In this document: in pieces, positions 1-8,935 of the stretch
Position numbering within the stretch: the first letter of the stretch is position 1
Layout: each line of letters opens with the position of its first letter
DNA from: Chitinophaga ginsengisoli
Lineage (GTDB): Bacteria; Bacteroidota; Bacteroidia; Chitinophagales; Chitinophagaceae
Length of the DNA stretch: 64,000 bases
Assembly (NCBI RefSeq): GCF_003014595.1
Contig: NZ_PYGK01000004.1
Coordinates: forward strand, 248,001 to 312,000
Direction: 5' to 3'
The notes under the pieces: model-generated
What the model was told of the DNA's origin: nothing
Databases searched by the model: none
What the model saw: only the letters and a program-made list of their open reading frames with translations
Program-made: the position numbers and the translations under genes

Positions 1-1051
1 TCCTGAACGCAGCTGCTGATGGTATCGTACTTAGCGGCTCATTGCGGTAAGCATCAATGCTGCTCAGCATGATGTATACATTGGCGGCAGGTTTGGTTTT
101 AAGTGGAGGATGTGCCGTATACTGATAGGCCAGTGTTGTGAACTGTTGATCAGGGAATACCGCTGCAATCCTATTCACAAAACGGATCAGTGGGCCCTGC
201 GGACCGCTTTCTTCTGCTGCAGCTTTACTACATTGATCGCAGGTGCAGAAGCCGCCCCCGTCTTCTGCGGCAATAGACCAGTAAAGGGCATCAGGATTAT
301 CAGCAATGGCCTTGCGGAAGTACGCCACCATCGTATTAAATACACCTTCATTGCTCAGGCATAACTGGGTAGCCTGCCGCTTACCATTCACCAGTGCATA
401 GTATTCCGGGTGAGTAGCAAAATATGTTTTCGGAGGAATGATCTTGAAAAAGGAATGTCCCCATACGCCCCAGAGATCTTCCAGGCGATGTAGCTTATGC
501 CATTCCAGGTATTCATCATCAAAGGCTGCCGGGTAATAGGTTTCACGGTATACAAAAGCTGGCTCCTGTTTATCCATCAGCTGCTGTGGTATCTGAAGAT
601 TTTTACTGGAAGGTGCAAAGACAGGGATGGCAGCATATTTACGGCAACCAAAGTAGTTTTCCAGCAATGTATATACACCATAAAGAATGCCCTTACCACT
701 GCCGCCCCTGATGTACAGGTGTTGATTATCGGTGGCTATAAAAAAACTTTCTCCTTTCAGTTTGCCACTCCTGAACTGTTCCACATGTTCAGTGTTGCCG
801 ATAAAAATACCGGGTTGTTCTTTATAATTTTTTTCCTGTATGATGTTGAGTGATGCACCTGAGATTCGCTTCATGTAATCCCGCAAGAGGTTGGCTGCCT
901 TTGTTTCATGCTTCGTGGCTTCATCCGGCAATACGATCACATACCTGGAGCTGCCATTGGCTACAAGATCAATATTCCCCCGGGTGGACTGGCAACTGTT
1001 ATAAGTCAGCAGGGTCATTATTAATAATAAAGTGTGCATCATCCTGAACAT
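1..1051 (-). CDS. DUF4838-type glycosidase-like lipoprotein (3' end outside window)
   Basis: This is an open frame on the minus strand from an ATG at 1051 down to the window edge, about 350 codons without a stop. The N-terminus is a lipoprotein signal (hydrophobic LLLIMTLL followed by YNSC), so the protein is probably exported and lipid-anchored. Residues of about 30-130 resemble the small alpha/beta domain that precedes the catalytic domain in GH20/GH67 enzymes (LPDEATKHETKAANLL, then FIGNTEH). The following part has the DUF4838 character: WGHSFFKIIPP, HPEYYALVNGKR and a CTCDQCSKAA cysteine cluster. It starts 11 bp after the TPR/beta-barrel gene and is probably the last visible gene of that operon. 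A role trimming or remodelling the exported polysaccharide, as PgaB does, is inference. Substrate unknown. Confidence 0.75.
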   Translation of the reverse strand, partial: MFRMMHTLLLIMTLLTYNSCQSTRGNIDLVANGSSRYVIVLPDEATKHETKAANLLRDYMKRISGASLNIIQEKNYKEQPGIFIGNTEHVEQFRSGKLKGESFFIATDNQHLYIRGGSGKGILYGVYTLLENYFGCRKYAAIPVFAPSSKNLQIPQQLMDKQEPAFVYRETYYPAAFDDEYLEWHKLHRLEDLWGVWGHSFFKIIPPKTYFATHPEYYALVNGKRQATQLCLSNEGVFNTMVAYFRKAIADNPDALYWSIAAEDGGGFCTCDQCSKAAAEESGPQGPLIRFVNRIAAVFPDQQFTTLAYQYTAHPPLKTKPAANVYIMLSSIDAYRNEPLSTIPSAAAFR

Positions 1052-1062
1052 GAATAGTGTGA

Positions 1063-3930
1063 TTAAAATTTGCGTTGCAGGGTTACATAAATATCGTACT
1101 GGTTCTGAAATACGGTGGAGCTGATCTTCTGATTGATCCACGTGCCGAAGATGCCTGCAGTAGTACGGTATTTAAACGTCTTCTGATATCCTGCGCCTAC
1201 ACTGCGGGTCAGCAGTCCCGCCAGTTTAGGAAATTGTATGAGCCGGCTTCTGTCGTCAGGGGAAGTACCCAGTCCTGCGTTGAAAGCAATATAGTCCTGC
1301 TGGCGATTCATATAGTAACGCGCGGTAAGATTGTAAGAGGTATAAAACTCCGGTGAGTCACTGATGAAATAAGCCCGGAAATTGACCCAGAACTCTTTCC
1401 ATGTCTTTGCTATGGAGGCTACTCCTGATACACTGCTGGTGCTGTCTGCATTCAGATAACGGATACCCAGCTCACCCTCTATATCGTGTTTGAATGTCTT
1501 GAAGAGGGAATAAGCCAGCCTTGTTTTTGGGAAGACAATTTCATTGGAATAAGTGGCGAGGGCATAAGAGTACAGCTTAGTATTGTGTGTGTAATACAAT
1601 TCTGCTTCACCCTGTAAGCCGGTACCCTGTTGTCTTCCGGCATAGTTCAGGCGGCCGGCATAAGAGCCCCGCTTGAAGAAGTGGCGATATTCGAGGGTCG
1701 CAATGTTATAGGTGTTATCCTGGTAGTCGTAGCTGGAATGCAGGAAATACATGCCAAACTGGTTCTTCGTTGTTTTGCTATGCAGGTAATCCGCATAGTC
1801 TATATTCTCAGGACTACGGTTCAGCTTTACAACGGAATCGGCTGCTATGGCGGCATCTGCATACATCTTTTTATTCTCCAGCAAAACGGCTCTCTTCTGT
1901 ATGAAAGAGGCATTGTCTGGATAGAAGCGGATGCCCTGGTTGGCATATACCAATGCGCTGTCGTATTCCTTTTTGTCGCTGAGCAGGTTAATGCTGTAGA
2001 GCAATGCCAGGGAATCTTTTCTATTCAGACCCAGTACCTGCCGGTAGAGGGCCAGTGCACTATCGGGTGCATTATTGCGCTGATAGGTAGTACCTGCGGC
2101 AATCAGTCCTTCTGTATAAGCTGTTCTGTATTTGGCCGTAAAAGGATAACGCTGCATTAACTGGTAAGTGATGGCGTTTGCTTCGTTATACCGTTTCATG
2201 TCGGTCAGTACGCCCGCTTTCTTTAATAACAGTTCTTTGTTATCGGGGTGATATGTCAATGCCTGGTTGGCATAGAACAAGGAACTATCTGACTGGCCTA
2301 CAGCATTCTGCAGGTTGATGAGATAGTTCAGTGCATCGAGGTTGTCGGGCGACTGTGCCAGCACTGCGCGGAACTCTCTGGCGGCCATATCATATTCTTC
2401 CGCCTGCAACAGTGTACGGCCTGCTGTAAGCCGGAGGTCCGTCAGGTTAGCTGCATACCTGGGATCAGCAGGGGAGCGGCGTAACAGTTGTTCTGCAATG
2501 ACAGCTGCTTCATCATATTGACCTGTGGCTGCAAGTATGCTGGATTTTTTCAGGAGAAAACGGCTATTGTCCGGGTAAGACGTCAGCGCTTTATCGAGTA
2601 CCTGTAGTGCGTGTACATTATCTTTCTGATTGATGTAGGTGTTGGCCATCATATCCAGCGCAGTAGTATCCCGTGGATCTGTTTGCAGCGCCTTATCAAA
2701 TTCCGCCAGTGCCAGGTCATATTGCTGCTGGGCAAGATAATCACGTCCGCTGGCTATTTTTAAGGCCGTATAACGGCTTTTCAGGTCTGCATTGGACCTG
2801 TTGGCTGCATATAGCTTCTCTGCCAGTAATGCAGCTTCTGTAAACTTCCTGTCGCTTTCCAGTACATCCAGTTTAAGCGACAATAAATGCTGATCGTTCG
2901 GATTATTCTTTAAGCCCCTGTTGATCCAGGCAAGGGCTTCGCGATAGGCGCCCCGGGACATGCTCAGGCCTATGACTTTATCCAGTGCTTCCCGGTTCCC
3001 CGGATTTTTTTCCAGTACACCCTGGTACAACAGGTAAGGATCTGTATTGGCATACCATGCCGCTGCGTCCATCTGTAAAGGCGTTTCCATGCTGCGGGCT
3101 TTGGCATCTGAAGGCCAGCGTTTCAGGATCTGTTGCAACTGATTAATGGCGCCGGGGTAGTCGTGCATTTCCTGCAGCAGCCCCAGTTTACGCATCATCA
3201 GGTCATAAGAGTTGGGATTGCCAGATAGTTCTGCATTCACCTGTTCAATCGCTCTTGTATAACTGCCGCTTTTGATATACATAGCAGTGATAGCTGCTTT
3301 AGCTTCCTCATTACTATAATCCAGCAGTAAGGCTTTTTCATAATTCTGCAGGGCAAGTATCTGGTTATTCCTTAGCTGATAGTAGCGTCCTGCCAGTAGG
3401 TAATGGCCGATGTAAGCTCTTTGTACCGAGGTATCCGTACTATATTTTTCCAGTAAAGAAGTCGCATAGTTGCCCGCCTGGAAAAAGCGTTCAGAAGCAT
3501 CCAGTATACCAAGTTTTTTCAACATCAATGTTTTATCTCCTGGGAATTGGTACAATCCTTCATCAACATAACATTCTGCCTCCTCATACTTCTTTGCACC
3601 CAATTCGATGTTGATGGCATACAGATAAGCATCGTAGTAGGTAGGTGCTTCCGCCAGCACTTTTTTTACATAACGTCTTGCCAGATCTGTATTGCCTGTC
3701 AGCATGTACAATCTTCCCAGCAACAACTCCTGATCAGTAAAGTCGGGCCTTTTCTGCAGGGCTTCTTTCGACAGTTGTATTGCTTTCTGGTAATGGTTCA
3801 GCCGTGTTTCCTTTACTGCTTCCTCATACAGTTCATCCGCATTTTTCTCTTTATTGAAGATCTGCGCCTGTGCCTGCAATGAAAAGCCAAGTACGGTAAC
3901 GGATAGTATGTATTTGAATAACGACATCAT
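1063..3930 (-). CDS. TPR-repeat protein with C-terminal YaiO-like outer-membrane beta-barrel
   Basis: A 955-residue protein with a signal peptide (MMSLFKYILSVTVLGFSLQ, cleavage near AQAQ). Roughly residues 30-720 are tandem tetratricopeptide repeats, recognisable from repeated YP(D/G)N and AL..LDP-type helices. The last ~230 residues alternate aromatic and polar positions and end in RKF, as outer-membrane barrels do; the pattern matches the YaiO barrel domain. I start it at the ATG at 3930, one base after the stop of the upstream transferase; a longer frame begins at 3960 but lacks a signal peptide at its start. TPR-plus-barrel architecture is that of PgaA, BcsC and AlgK/AlgE, which carry polymer across the periplasm and outer membrane. 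With two processive glycosyltransferases immediately upstream, export of their product is the likely job (inference). Confidence 0.85.
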   Translation of the reverse strand: MMSLFKYILSVTVLGFSLQAQAQIFNKEKNADELYEEAVKETRLNHYQKAIQLSKEALQKRPDFTDQELLLGRLYMLTGNTDLARRYVKKVLAEAPTYYDAYLYAINIELGAKKYEEAECYVDEGLYQFPGDKTLMLKKLGILDASERFFQAGNYATSLLEKYSTDTSVQRAYIGHYLLAGRYYQLRNNQILALQNYEKALLLDYSNEEAKAAITAMYIKSGSYTRAIEQVNAELSGNPNSYDLMMRKLGLLQEMHDYPGAINQLQQILKRWPSDAKARSMETPLQMDAAAWYANTDPYLLYQGVLEKNPGNREALDKVIGLSMSRGAYREALAWINRGLKNNPNDQHLLSLKLDVLESDRKFTEAALLAEKLYAANRSNADLKSRYTALKIASGRDYLAQQQYDLALAEFDKALQTDPRDTTALDMMANTYINQKDNVHALQVLDKALTSYPDNSRFLLKKSSILAATGQYDEAAVIAEQLLRRSPADPRYAANLTDLRLTAGRTLLQAEEYDMAAREFRAVLAQSPDNLDALNYLINLQNAVGQSDSSLFYANQALTYHPDNKELLLKKAGVLTDMKRYNEANAITYQLMQRYPFTAKYRTAYTEGLIAAGTTYQRNNAPDSALALYRQVLGLNRKDSLALLYSINLLSDKKEYDSALVYANQGIRFYPDNASFIQKRAVLLENKKMYADAAIAADSVVKLNRSPENIDYADYLHSKTTKNQFGMYFLHSSYDYQDNTYNIATLEYRHFFKRGSYAGRLNYAGRQQGTGLQGEAELYYTHNTKLYSYALATYSNEIVFPKTRLAYSLFKTFKHDIEGELGIRYLNADSTSSVSGVASIAKTWKEFWVNFRAYFISDSPEFYTSYNLTARYYMNRQQDYIAFNAGLGTSPDDRSRLIQFPKLAGLLTRSVGAGYQKTFKYRTTAGIFGTWINQKISSTVFQNQYDIYVTLQRKF

Positions 3931-3931
3931 C

Positions 3932-5428
3932 TTATGTATTTGCAGGTTTCCGCTGGCCAAATCCCTGGCGCTGCATATTCCCCCAGCTGTGTTTCCGCCC
4001 GGTGATAAAATGGAAATATCCCCTCAGTGCAAAAAACACGATCAGGGGATGATAGACGAAAGGTTCAAGAAAGGCCATTAAAGCCAGGCCTATTACTTCC
4101 TTCCAGGTCTTATAGTGTTTGTAAGTGATCTGATCCCATAATATTGCCAGTGTGGTGATCATGACAGAATAGAAATACACAAATGCCAGCAGGATGAGTG
4201 CATTGTGCCAGTTAATACTGCCTGTAACGATCTGGTAGATGTAATAAAAAATACCTGTGATCTCAATGATAGGAGCGAGGAATTCAAAAAGCAGGTTGTA
4301 AGGTAGTACGATCATCCCCAACCGCTTATAGTGTGGATTGAAGATCACCTTGCGGTGTATGGTGATGATCTCTGCCAGGCCACGTCCCCAGCGGGTACGC
4401 TGACGGCTGAAGACCTTCATGGTAGGAGGGCCTTCTGTCCAGCATTGTGTAGTAGGAATGTACCTGATCGCGTACTTCAGTTTGTTGTCGATCATATAGG
4501 TACACATCCGCGTTACAATATCCATATCCTCAGCAAACGACTTGCTGTCGTAACCGCCGGCCTTGATGGCGATCTCTTTGTCAAACAATCCCAGACCGCC
4601 CGATACGTTGGGTACACAGTTGATCACGCTCCATCCCATTTTGCCCAGTACGTAAGCCCGGAGGTACTCCATTTCCTGGAAGCGGGGCAACCATTGCTCA
4701 GGAGGCCGCACACGGGTGATCACACCTTCGTCCACTTCGCATGAATTGGCAAGGCGTAGCGTAGCGCCGGTGGCTATTACGCGGATACTATCTTCCACAA
4801 CGTGTACGTAACCACACTCGGGACAAGGTGCTCCCACTTCTTTGATCTTGTTGTGTTCCTCATCCATAAATGGTTTGATCATACGCAGCAGTGTATCTTT
4901 TTCAATGATACAGTCTACGTCCGTACAAAGGAAGTAATCATAAGCGGCGGCGTTGATGCCTGCATTGGAGGCGTCGGCCTTACTTTTACCATTCACCTTA
5001 TCAATCACCACCAGCTTTTCATAAGCAGAGTTGGATGATTTAAAGAGCCTTTTTACCGGTTGTGATTTAATACGTTCGTTATATGCGAAATCGACTACCT
5101 GCAGCTGGAATTCGTTGATCAGTTTCTGAAGGGTATCGTCTGTACTTCCGTCGTTGACGATGATCACTTCAAAACGGGGGTAGTTCAGGGTCAGCAGTGA
5201 ACGAACATTCTGGATAATGGTCACACCTTCATTGAAAGCAGGTGCAATGATGGATATACCAGGCGCTAAAGGCGACTGGAGCATTTTAGTATAGTCCACA
5301 TAACTGTTCTTGCGCTGGAACCTGATAATGCCACGCAGGGAGAGAATGGCCAGCAAAGCATACATCAGTAGCATGGCACTGCCATATACAAAAACAAAGC
5401 TTTCAAAAACATTTCTGAACAATTGCAC
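3932..5428 (-). CDS. Processive family-2 glycosyltransferase (synthase A), membrane-bound
   Basis: A 498-residue inner-membrane glycosyltransferase of the GT2 class that includes cellulose, hyaluronan and PgaC synthases. It has an N-terminal membrane helix (about 10-32), then the nucleotide-sugar domain with APAFNEG, VNDGSTDD, a DVD metal-binding motif near residue 170, an AEDMD acceptor motif and the processivity motif QRTRW ending at W347. Several C-terminal membrane segments follow. The start is a GTG at 5428; alignment with the neighbouring paralogue supports it. Compared with that paralogue it carries an extra ~20 residues around positions 194-214 containing CPEC, directly before the shared IRVIATGATLR segment. 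It sits 45 bp after the paralogue and one base before the TPR/beta-barrel gene, so it is surely co-transcribed. Polymer identity unknown. Confidence 0.92.
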   Translation of the reverse strand: MQLFRNVFESFVFVYGSAMLLMYALLAILSLRGIIRFQRKNSYVDYTKMLQSPLAPGISIIAPAFNEGVTIIQNVRSLLTLNYPRFEVIIVNDGSTDDTLQKLINEFQLQVVDFAYNERIKSQPVKRLFKSSNSAYEKLVVIDKVNGKSKADASNAGINAAAYDYFLCTDVDCIIEKDTLLRMIKPFMDEEHNKIKEVGAPCPECGYVHVVEDSIRVIATGATLRLANSCEVDEGVITRVRPPEQWLPRFQEMEYLRAYVLGKMGWSVINCVPNVSGGLGLFDKEIAIKAGGYDSKSFAEDMDIVTRMCTYMIDNKLKYAIRYIPTTQCWTEGPPTMKVFSRQRTRWGRGLAEIITIHRKVIFNPHYKRLGMIVLPYNLLFEFLAPIIEITGIFYYIYQIVTGSINWHNALILLAFVYFYSVMITTLAILWDQITYKHYKTWKEVIGLALMAFLEPFVYHPLIVFFALRGYFHFITGRKHSWGNMQRQGFGQRKPANT

Positions 5429-5473
5429 GGTATCTCCTGGTTTTTATAGATGATGATTTTTATAAGCCCGCTG

Positions 5474-6931
5474 TTACTTCGCTGCGACAGTAGCTGCCGT
5501 CTTCTGCGTAGTCTGGAAGCCCCGCCGTTGCATATTCCCCCAGGTGCTTTTCTTACCTGTAAGGAAGTAGTAATAGCCACGAATAGCGAATATTACTATC
5601 ATCGGATGGTAAAGAAAAAATTCCATGAAGGGCGTCATGCAGAGAAAGGCAACCTCTTTCCACGTTTTATAATACCTGAACGTAAGCTGGTCCCACAGGA
5701 TAGCCATGGTAGTGATCATTACAGAATAAGTATATACAAAAAGCAGCAGCACGAGTGCTGTTGGCCAGTTAATAAGGCCAAGACAGCTCATAACAATGTA
5801 GTAAATAACACCGGTAAATTCAATAAGTGGCGCCAGCAGCTCAAAGAAGAAGTTGTAAGGAAAAATAACGAGTCCCATCTTTCCATAACGGGGATTCATG
5901 AACATGCCGAAGTGCGCATACATCAGCTGCGCCAGCCCTCTAGCCCAACGTGTACGCTGGCGGTTAAAGATCTTGACGGTGGATGGTGCTTCCGTCCAGC
6001 AAAGCGTTTTGGGAATATAACGGATAGCGTAATCGATCTTATTGTCATATGCGTAACGGCACATACGCGTCATCAGTTCCATGTCCTCTCCAAAAGAACT
6101 ATGGTCATATCCGCCTGAGCGGATAGCTATTTCCTTATCAAACAATCCGAGACCACCAGATACATTCGGTACACAGTTCAGCAGGCTCCATCCCATTTTA
6201 CCCAGTACAAATGCACGGATATATTCTACCTCCTGAAAACGGGGCAGGAGCTGACGGGGAGGTCGCATACGGGTCATTACACCTTCGTCAAATTCGCAGG
6301 AGTTGGCAATACGTAATGTAGCGCCTGTGGCAATTACACGTTTCTTCTCTTCCTGCATCACCGGTTTGATGAGCTCCAGCAGGGTATTCTTGTGGAGGAT
6401 ACAGTCTACATCCGTACATACAAAATGATCATATGTAGCAGCATTAATGCCCGCATTAACCGCATCTGCCTTGCTTTTACCGTTTACTTTATCGATAACC
6501 AGCAGTTTAGCGTAAGCGGGGTTAGTAGATTTGAAGATCTTCCTGACAGGTTTTGTCTGTATTTTGATATTGTAGGCAAAGTCAACCTGCACGAGTTCAA
6601 ATTCACTGATCATCTGCTCAAGACTATTATCGGTGCTACCGTCGTTGACGATAATGATCTCATATTTTGGATAGTTCAGCGTGAGCAGTGAACGTACGTT
6701 GAAGATGATGGTGAGCCCTTCATTGTAAGCGGGCGCCAGTACAGTAATGCCGGGGGCAAGCGGGGAACTGAGCAGGGTATTTTCCTGGTTGAATTTATCT
6801 TTTCTGGCATATGCGCGGACGGAAATCATAGAAAAGATAGCCAGCAACGCGTACGTGATCAGCAGTACGGTACCGTAAATAAAAACAGTGGTTTCATAAA
6901 ATCTTCCTATCGTTTCCCAGATATTCCCCAT
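5474..6931 (-). CDS. Processive family-2 glycosyltransferase (synthase B), membrane-bound
   Basis: A 485-residue paralogue of the next gene downstream, collinear over almost its whole length. It shows the N-terminal membrane helix, APAYNEG, VNDGSTDN, a DVD motif, GEDME and QRTRW, then C-terminal membrane helices and a basic tail. All catalytic motifs of a processive GT2 enzyme are intact, so neither copy looks like a dead duplicate. It lacks the CPEC insertion of its partner. Two active synthases in one operon could add different sugars in turn, act as a heterodimer or make two polymers; the sequence does not decide between these. It follows the HEAT-repeat gene by 7 bp. Confidence 0.92.
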   Translation of the reverse strand: MGNIWETIGRFYETTVFIYGTVLLITYALLAIFSMISVRAYARKDKFNQENTLLSSPLAPGITVLAPAYNEGLTIIFNVRSLLTLNYPKYEIIIVNDGSTDNSLEQMISEFELVQVDFAYNIKIQTKPVRKIFKSTNPAYAKLLVIDKVNGKSKADAVNAGINAATYDHFVCTDVDCILHKNTLLELIKPVMQEEKKRVIATGATLRIANSCEFDEGVMTRMRPPRQLLPRFQEVEYIRAFVLGKMGWSLLNCVPNVSGGLGLFDKEIAIRSGGYDHSSFGEDMELMTRMCRYAYDNKIDYAIRYIPKTLCWTEAPSTVKIFNRQRTRWARGLAQLMYAHFGMFMNPRYGKMGLVIFPYNFFFELLAPLIEFTGVIYYIVMSCLGLINWPTALVLLLFVYTYSVMITTMAILWDQLTFRYYKTWKEVAFLCMTPFMEFFLYHPMIVIFAIRGYYYFLTGKKSTWGNMQRRGFQTTQKTAATVAAK

Positions 6932-6938
6932 CTCACGG

Positions 6939-8066
6939 TCAGTATTTAATTAAAGGGTTCATGCTATGTTTAAGGATCAGTTTATTCTCTGCAGTAGCGG
7001 TTTCTACCAGTTCTTCAATAAGGCCTTTGGCAGCCCATTGGTTATTGATAATGGATTTAGCAGCATGTTTACGAACGTCAAAATCTGTGGCGTGCAGGAA
7101 TTCCTGTCGCAGGAAGTCAACATGCCTGCCACTACTGATGCGGCCTATGGCCTTCAAAATCTCCAGCTGACAGTTCAGCGGCTGACTGTCGTACATCTGG
7201 AGTAGCTTGTCTTCCACACTCTCCATTTTCAGCTTCCCAAGGCAATTGATCGCATCTGCACGTAGGTAGCGATCTTTAGAATCCAGTAGTTTTACTGCTG
7301 CTGGCACAGCGCTGATCTGGTTGTAATGAACGACCAGTTTGAGACAGAAAGAGACAATGCTTTTATTGGAAGAATAAGTGATCCATTGTGCGAAGTTAGG
7401 TATGGCAATGTGTTCGGTAGTGGAAATGATTTTAAAGAGCTCCACCTGGTCCCACATCAGGAGTGGTTCTGTTACGACATCGAAGAATTTGAACGGCTCA
7501 TTTTTACTCAACTTGATATATGCATGTCTCGCAGCGGCGCGTAATTCACGATTGCTGCTGTTGGTAAGGGGCAGAATGGTCACATCGGCAATAGACATAT
7601 TCATATTGCTGAGTTCTGCCAGTGCCTGTACTTTTTTATCCCATTTACGGGACTTCATTTTTTTGAGGGAATCCTTGTCCAGTTCCAGTTGTATATACAG
7701 GTTCCGGAGTTGTTCGCCCATGGCGCCCCGTACATTATTCCTGTAGTCTATGAGCCGGTCTATCAAAGCCTGTCTGGCCCATTTGTGTTCAAAGACGGGT
7801 AAGCGGAATACTTCTATGGGAAGGGCAACATGGTCTGCCGGCACATCACTGGCCAGCTCGTCGTTGAGCAGGATGTGGTCCATGAGCAGGTTGTCTATGA
7901 CGGGATAAAGGCTGGCGAGTTTTTTTTCGCGCTTATAAGCCCGGTACCTGCCGGTAAGTATAGACAGGTAGGCCAGGACAGTAAAGGATACCGCAATGAT
8001 AATAAATATGATTGCGATCTGAATATTCAGGGAAGACCCCCTGAAGCCATATAGGTTATATTCCAT
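6939..8066 (-). CDS. Membrane-anchored HEAT-repeat protein
   Basis: A 375-residue protein with one N-terminal membrane helix (about residues 14-36, IQIAIIFIIIAVSFTVLAYL) and a basic flank (RYRAYKREKK), which puts the rest in the cytoplasm. The remainder is helical, and its C-terminal half is made of HEAT-type repeats: LDSKDRYLRADAINCLGKL, LLQMYDSQPLNCQLEILKAI and TDFDVRKHAAKSI. It has no catalytic motif. HEAT arrays usually bind proteins, so this is a candidate scaffold or regulatory subunit for the two synthases encoded directly downstream, perhaps receiving input from the response regulator upstream. That role is inference from gene order only. Confidence 0.8.
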   Translation of the reverse strand: MEYNLYGFRGSSLNIQIAIIFIIIAVSFTVLAYLSILTGRYRAYKREKKLASLYPVIDNLLMDHILLNDELASDVPADHVALPIEVFRLPVFEHKWARQALIDRLIDYRNNVRGAMGEQLRNLYIQLELDKDSLKKMKSRKWDKKVQALAELSNMNMSIADVTILPLTNSSNRELRAAARHAYIKLSKNEPFKFFDVVTEPLLMWDQVELFKIISTTEHIAIPNFAQWITYSSNKSIVSFCLKLVVHYNQISAVPAAVKLLDSKDRYLRADAINCLGKLKMESVEDKLLQMYDSQPLNCQLEILKAIGRISSGRHVDFLRQEFLHATDFDVRKHAAKSIINNQWAAKGLIEELVETATAENKLILKHSMNPLIKY

Positions 8067-8115
8067 ACAGGACTGGTCAATTGGTCAAGGTTCATTGGAA
8101 AGTAACAACAATGGG

Positions 8116-8502
8116 TTATCTGGCGCCGTACTGCATCAGTAAACGTTTTACTCGTATGAGTAGCTCGCCGGGTATAACCGGTTTCTTAAGGAAGTCGTCC
8201 GCTCCCAGTTTGAAACCTTCGAGGATCATCTCTTCGTTACCTGCATTAGAAACAATAATTACGGGAATTGGTTTACCAGTTGTTCTTGTTTTCACCTTGC
8301 TGAGGATTTCAAAGCCACTTGCATATGGCATCATGATATCCGTAATGATCAGGTCATAATCATAATTGGTGTCTTCGAGACGCTGAAAGGCTTCTTTTCC
8401 ATTGGTGACGTGTTCTATCTTGTATTCTTCCTTATGAAGTATCCTTTCCATTATTTTAGGCATTACTTCATCGTCTTCGACGAGGAGGATCCTGTTACTC
8501 AT
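8116..8502 (-). CDS. Stand-alone response regulator receiver protein
   Basis: A single receiver domain of about 128 residues with no output domain, of the CheY/Spo0F class. The acidic pocket is EDDE (residues 9-12), the phospho-acceptor is D55 in ITDIMMP and the conserved lysine lies in LKKPV. I use the ATG at 8502, whose product begins MSNRILLVEDD; a longer frame starting at 8523 adds seven poorly conserved residues. It is the first gene of the minus-strand polysaccharide operon, 49 bp before the HEAT protein, and stands back to back with the hybrid kinase at 8936. The likely model is phosphorylation by that kinase set and control of the synthase complex by protein contact. Confidence 0.88.
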   Translation of the reverse strand: MSNRILLVEDDEVMPKIMERILHKEEYKIEHVTNGKEAFQRLEDTNYDYDLIITDIMMPYASGFEILSKVKTRTTGKPIPVIIVSNAGNEEMILEGFKLGADDFLKKPVIPGELLIRVKRLLMQYGAR

Positions 8503-8935
8503 AAAATTGGCTTTTTGGTGCAATTAGCACGGATGGAAGATCGGTCTTTCAGCATGGTGCAAGGTATTAGCGTGAAAGTTAAGAATGCATTGAGTTGTAT
8601 CAGTTTGTGTAAGAACAACCTTTCATAGTATGAAATGCTTCAATCCTATATATACTGAAAATCCGCTTGCAGGGATTTATTGCTATAGAGAATTCTCTTC
8701 TTGTTCACATGACAAATAATTATTACTTAATGTAGGTGTATAATACGTACTCCGTGCTTCTTCGCGACTCTTTGCCAAAGTTAAGGGGCCAACTCCAAAG
8801 ATTGTCCATATTAGGCTTAGAAATATATGTGGGCAATGGTAGCCTTCGCTGCAGACGAGAGACAATTCGCTATATTTGTCCGGTCTTGTGTTGTCAGAAA
8901 TCCTATTGGCTGTTCACGCTGTATAACCATCATCA
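8503..8935. promoter_or_regulatory. Divergent intergenic region with candidate promoter for the hybrid kinase
   Basis: No gene is seen in these ~430 bases between two divergent operons, so both promoters should be here. TATATTTG at 8871-8878 fits the Bacteroidota -7 consensus TAnnTTTG and would leave a leader of about 50 nt before the ATG at 8936, but no good TTG -33 element is found at the usual distance. I could not assign a convincing promoter to the minus-strand operon. Confidence 0.35.

Noticed and set aside
1630..2160. 176-codon plus-strand frame inside the TPR gene
   Set aside because: Antisense shadow of a repeat-rich coding sequence; no signal peptide, domain or plausible composition.
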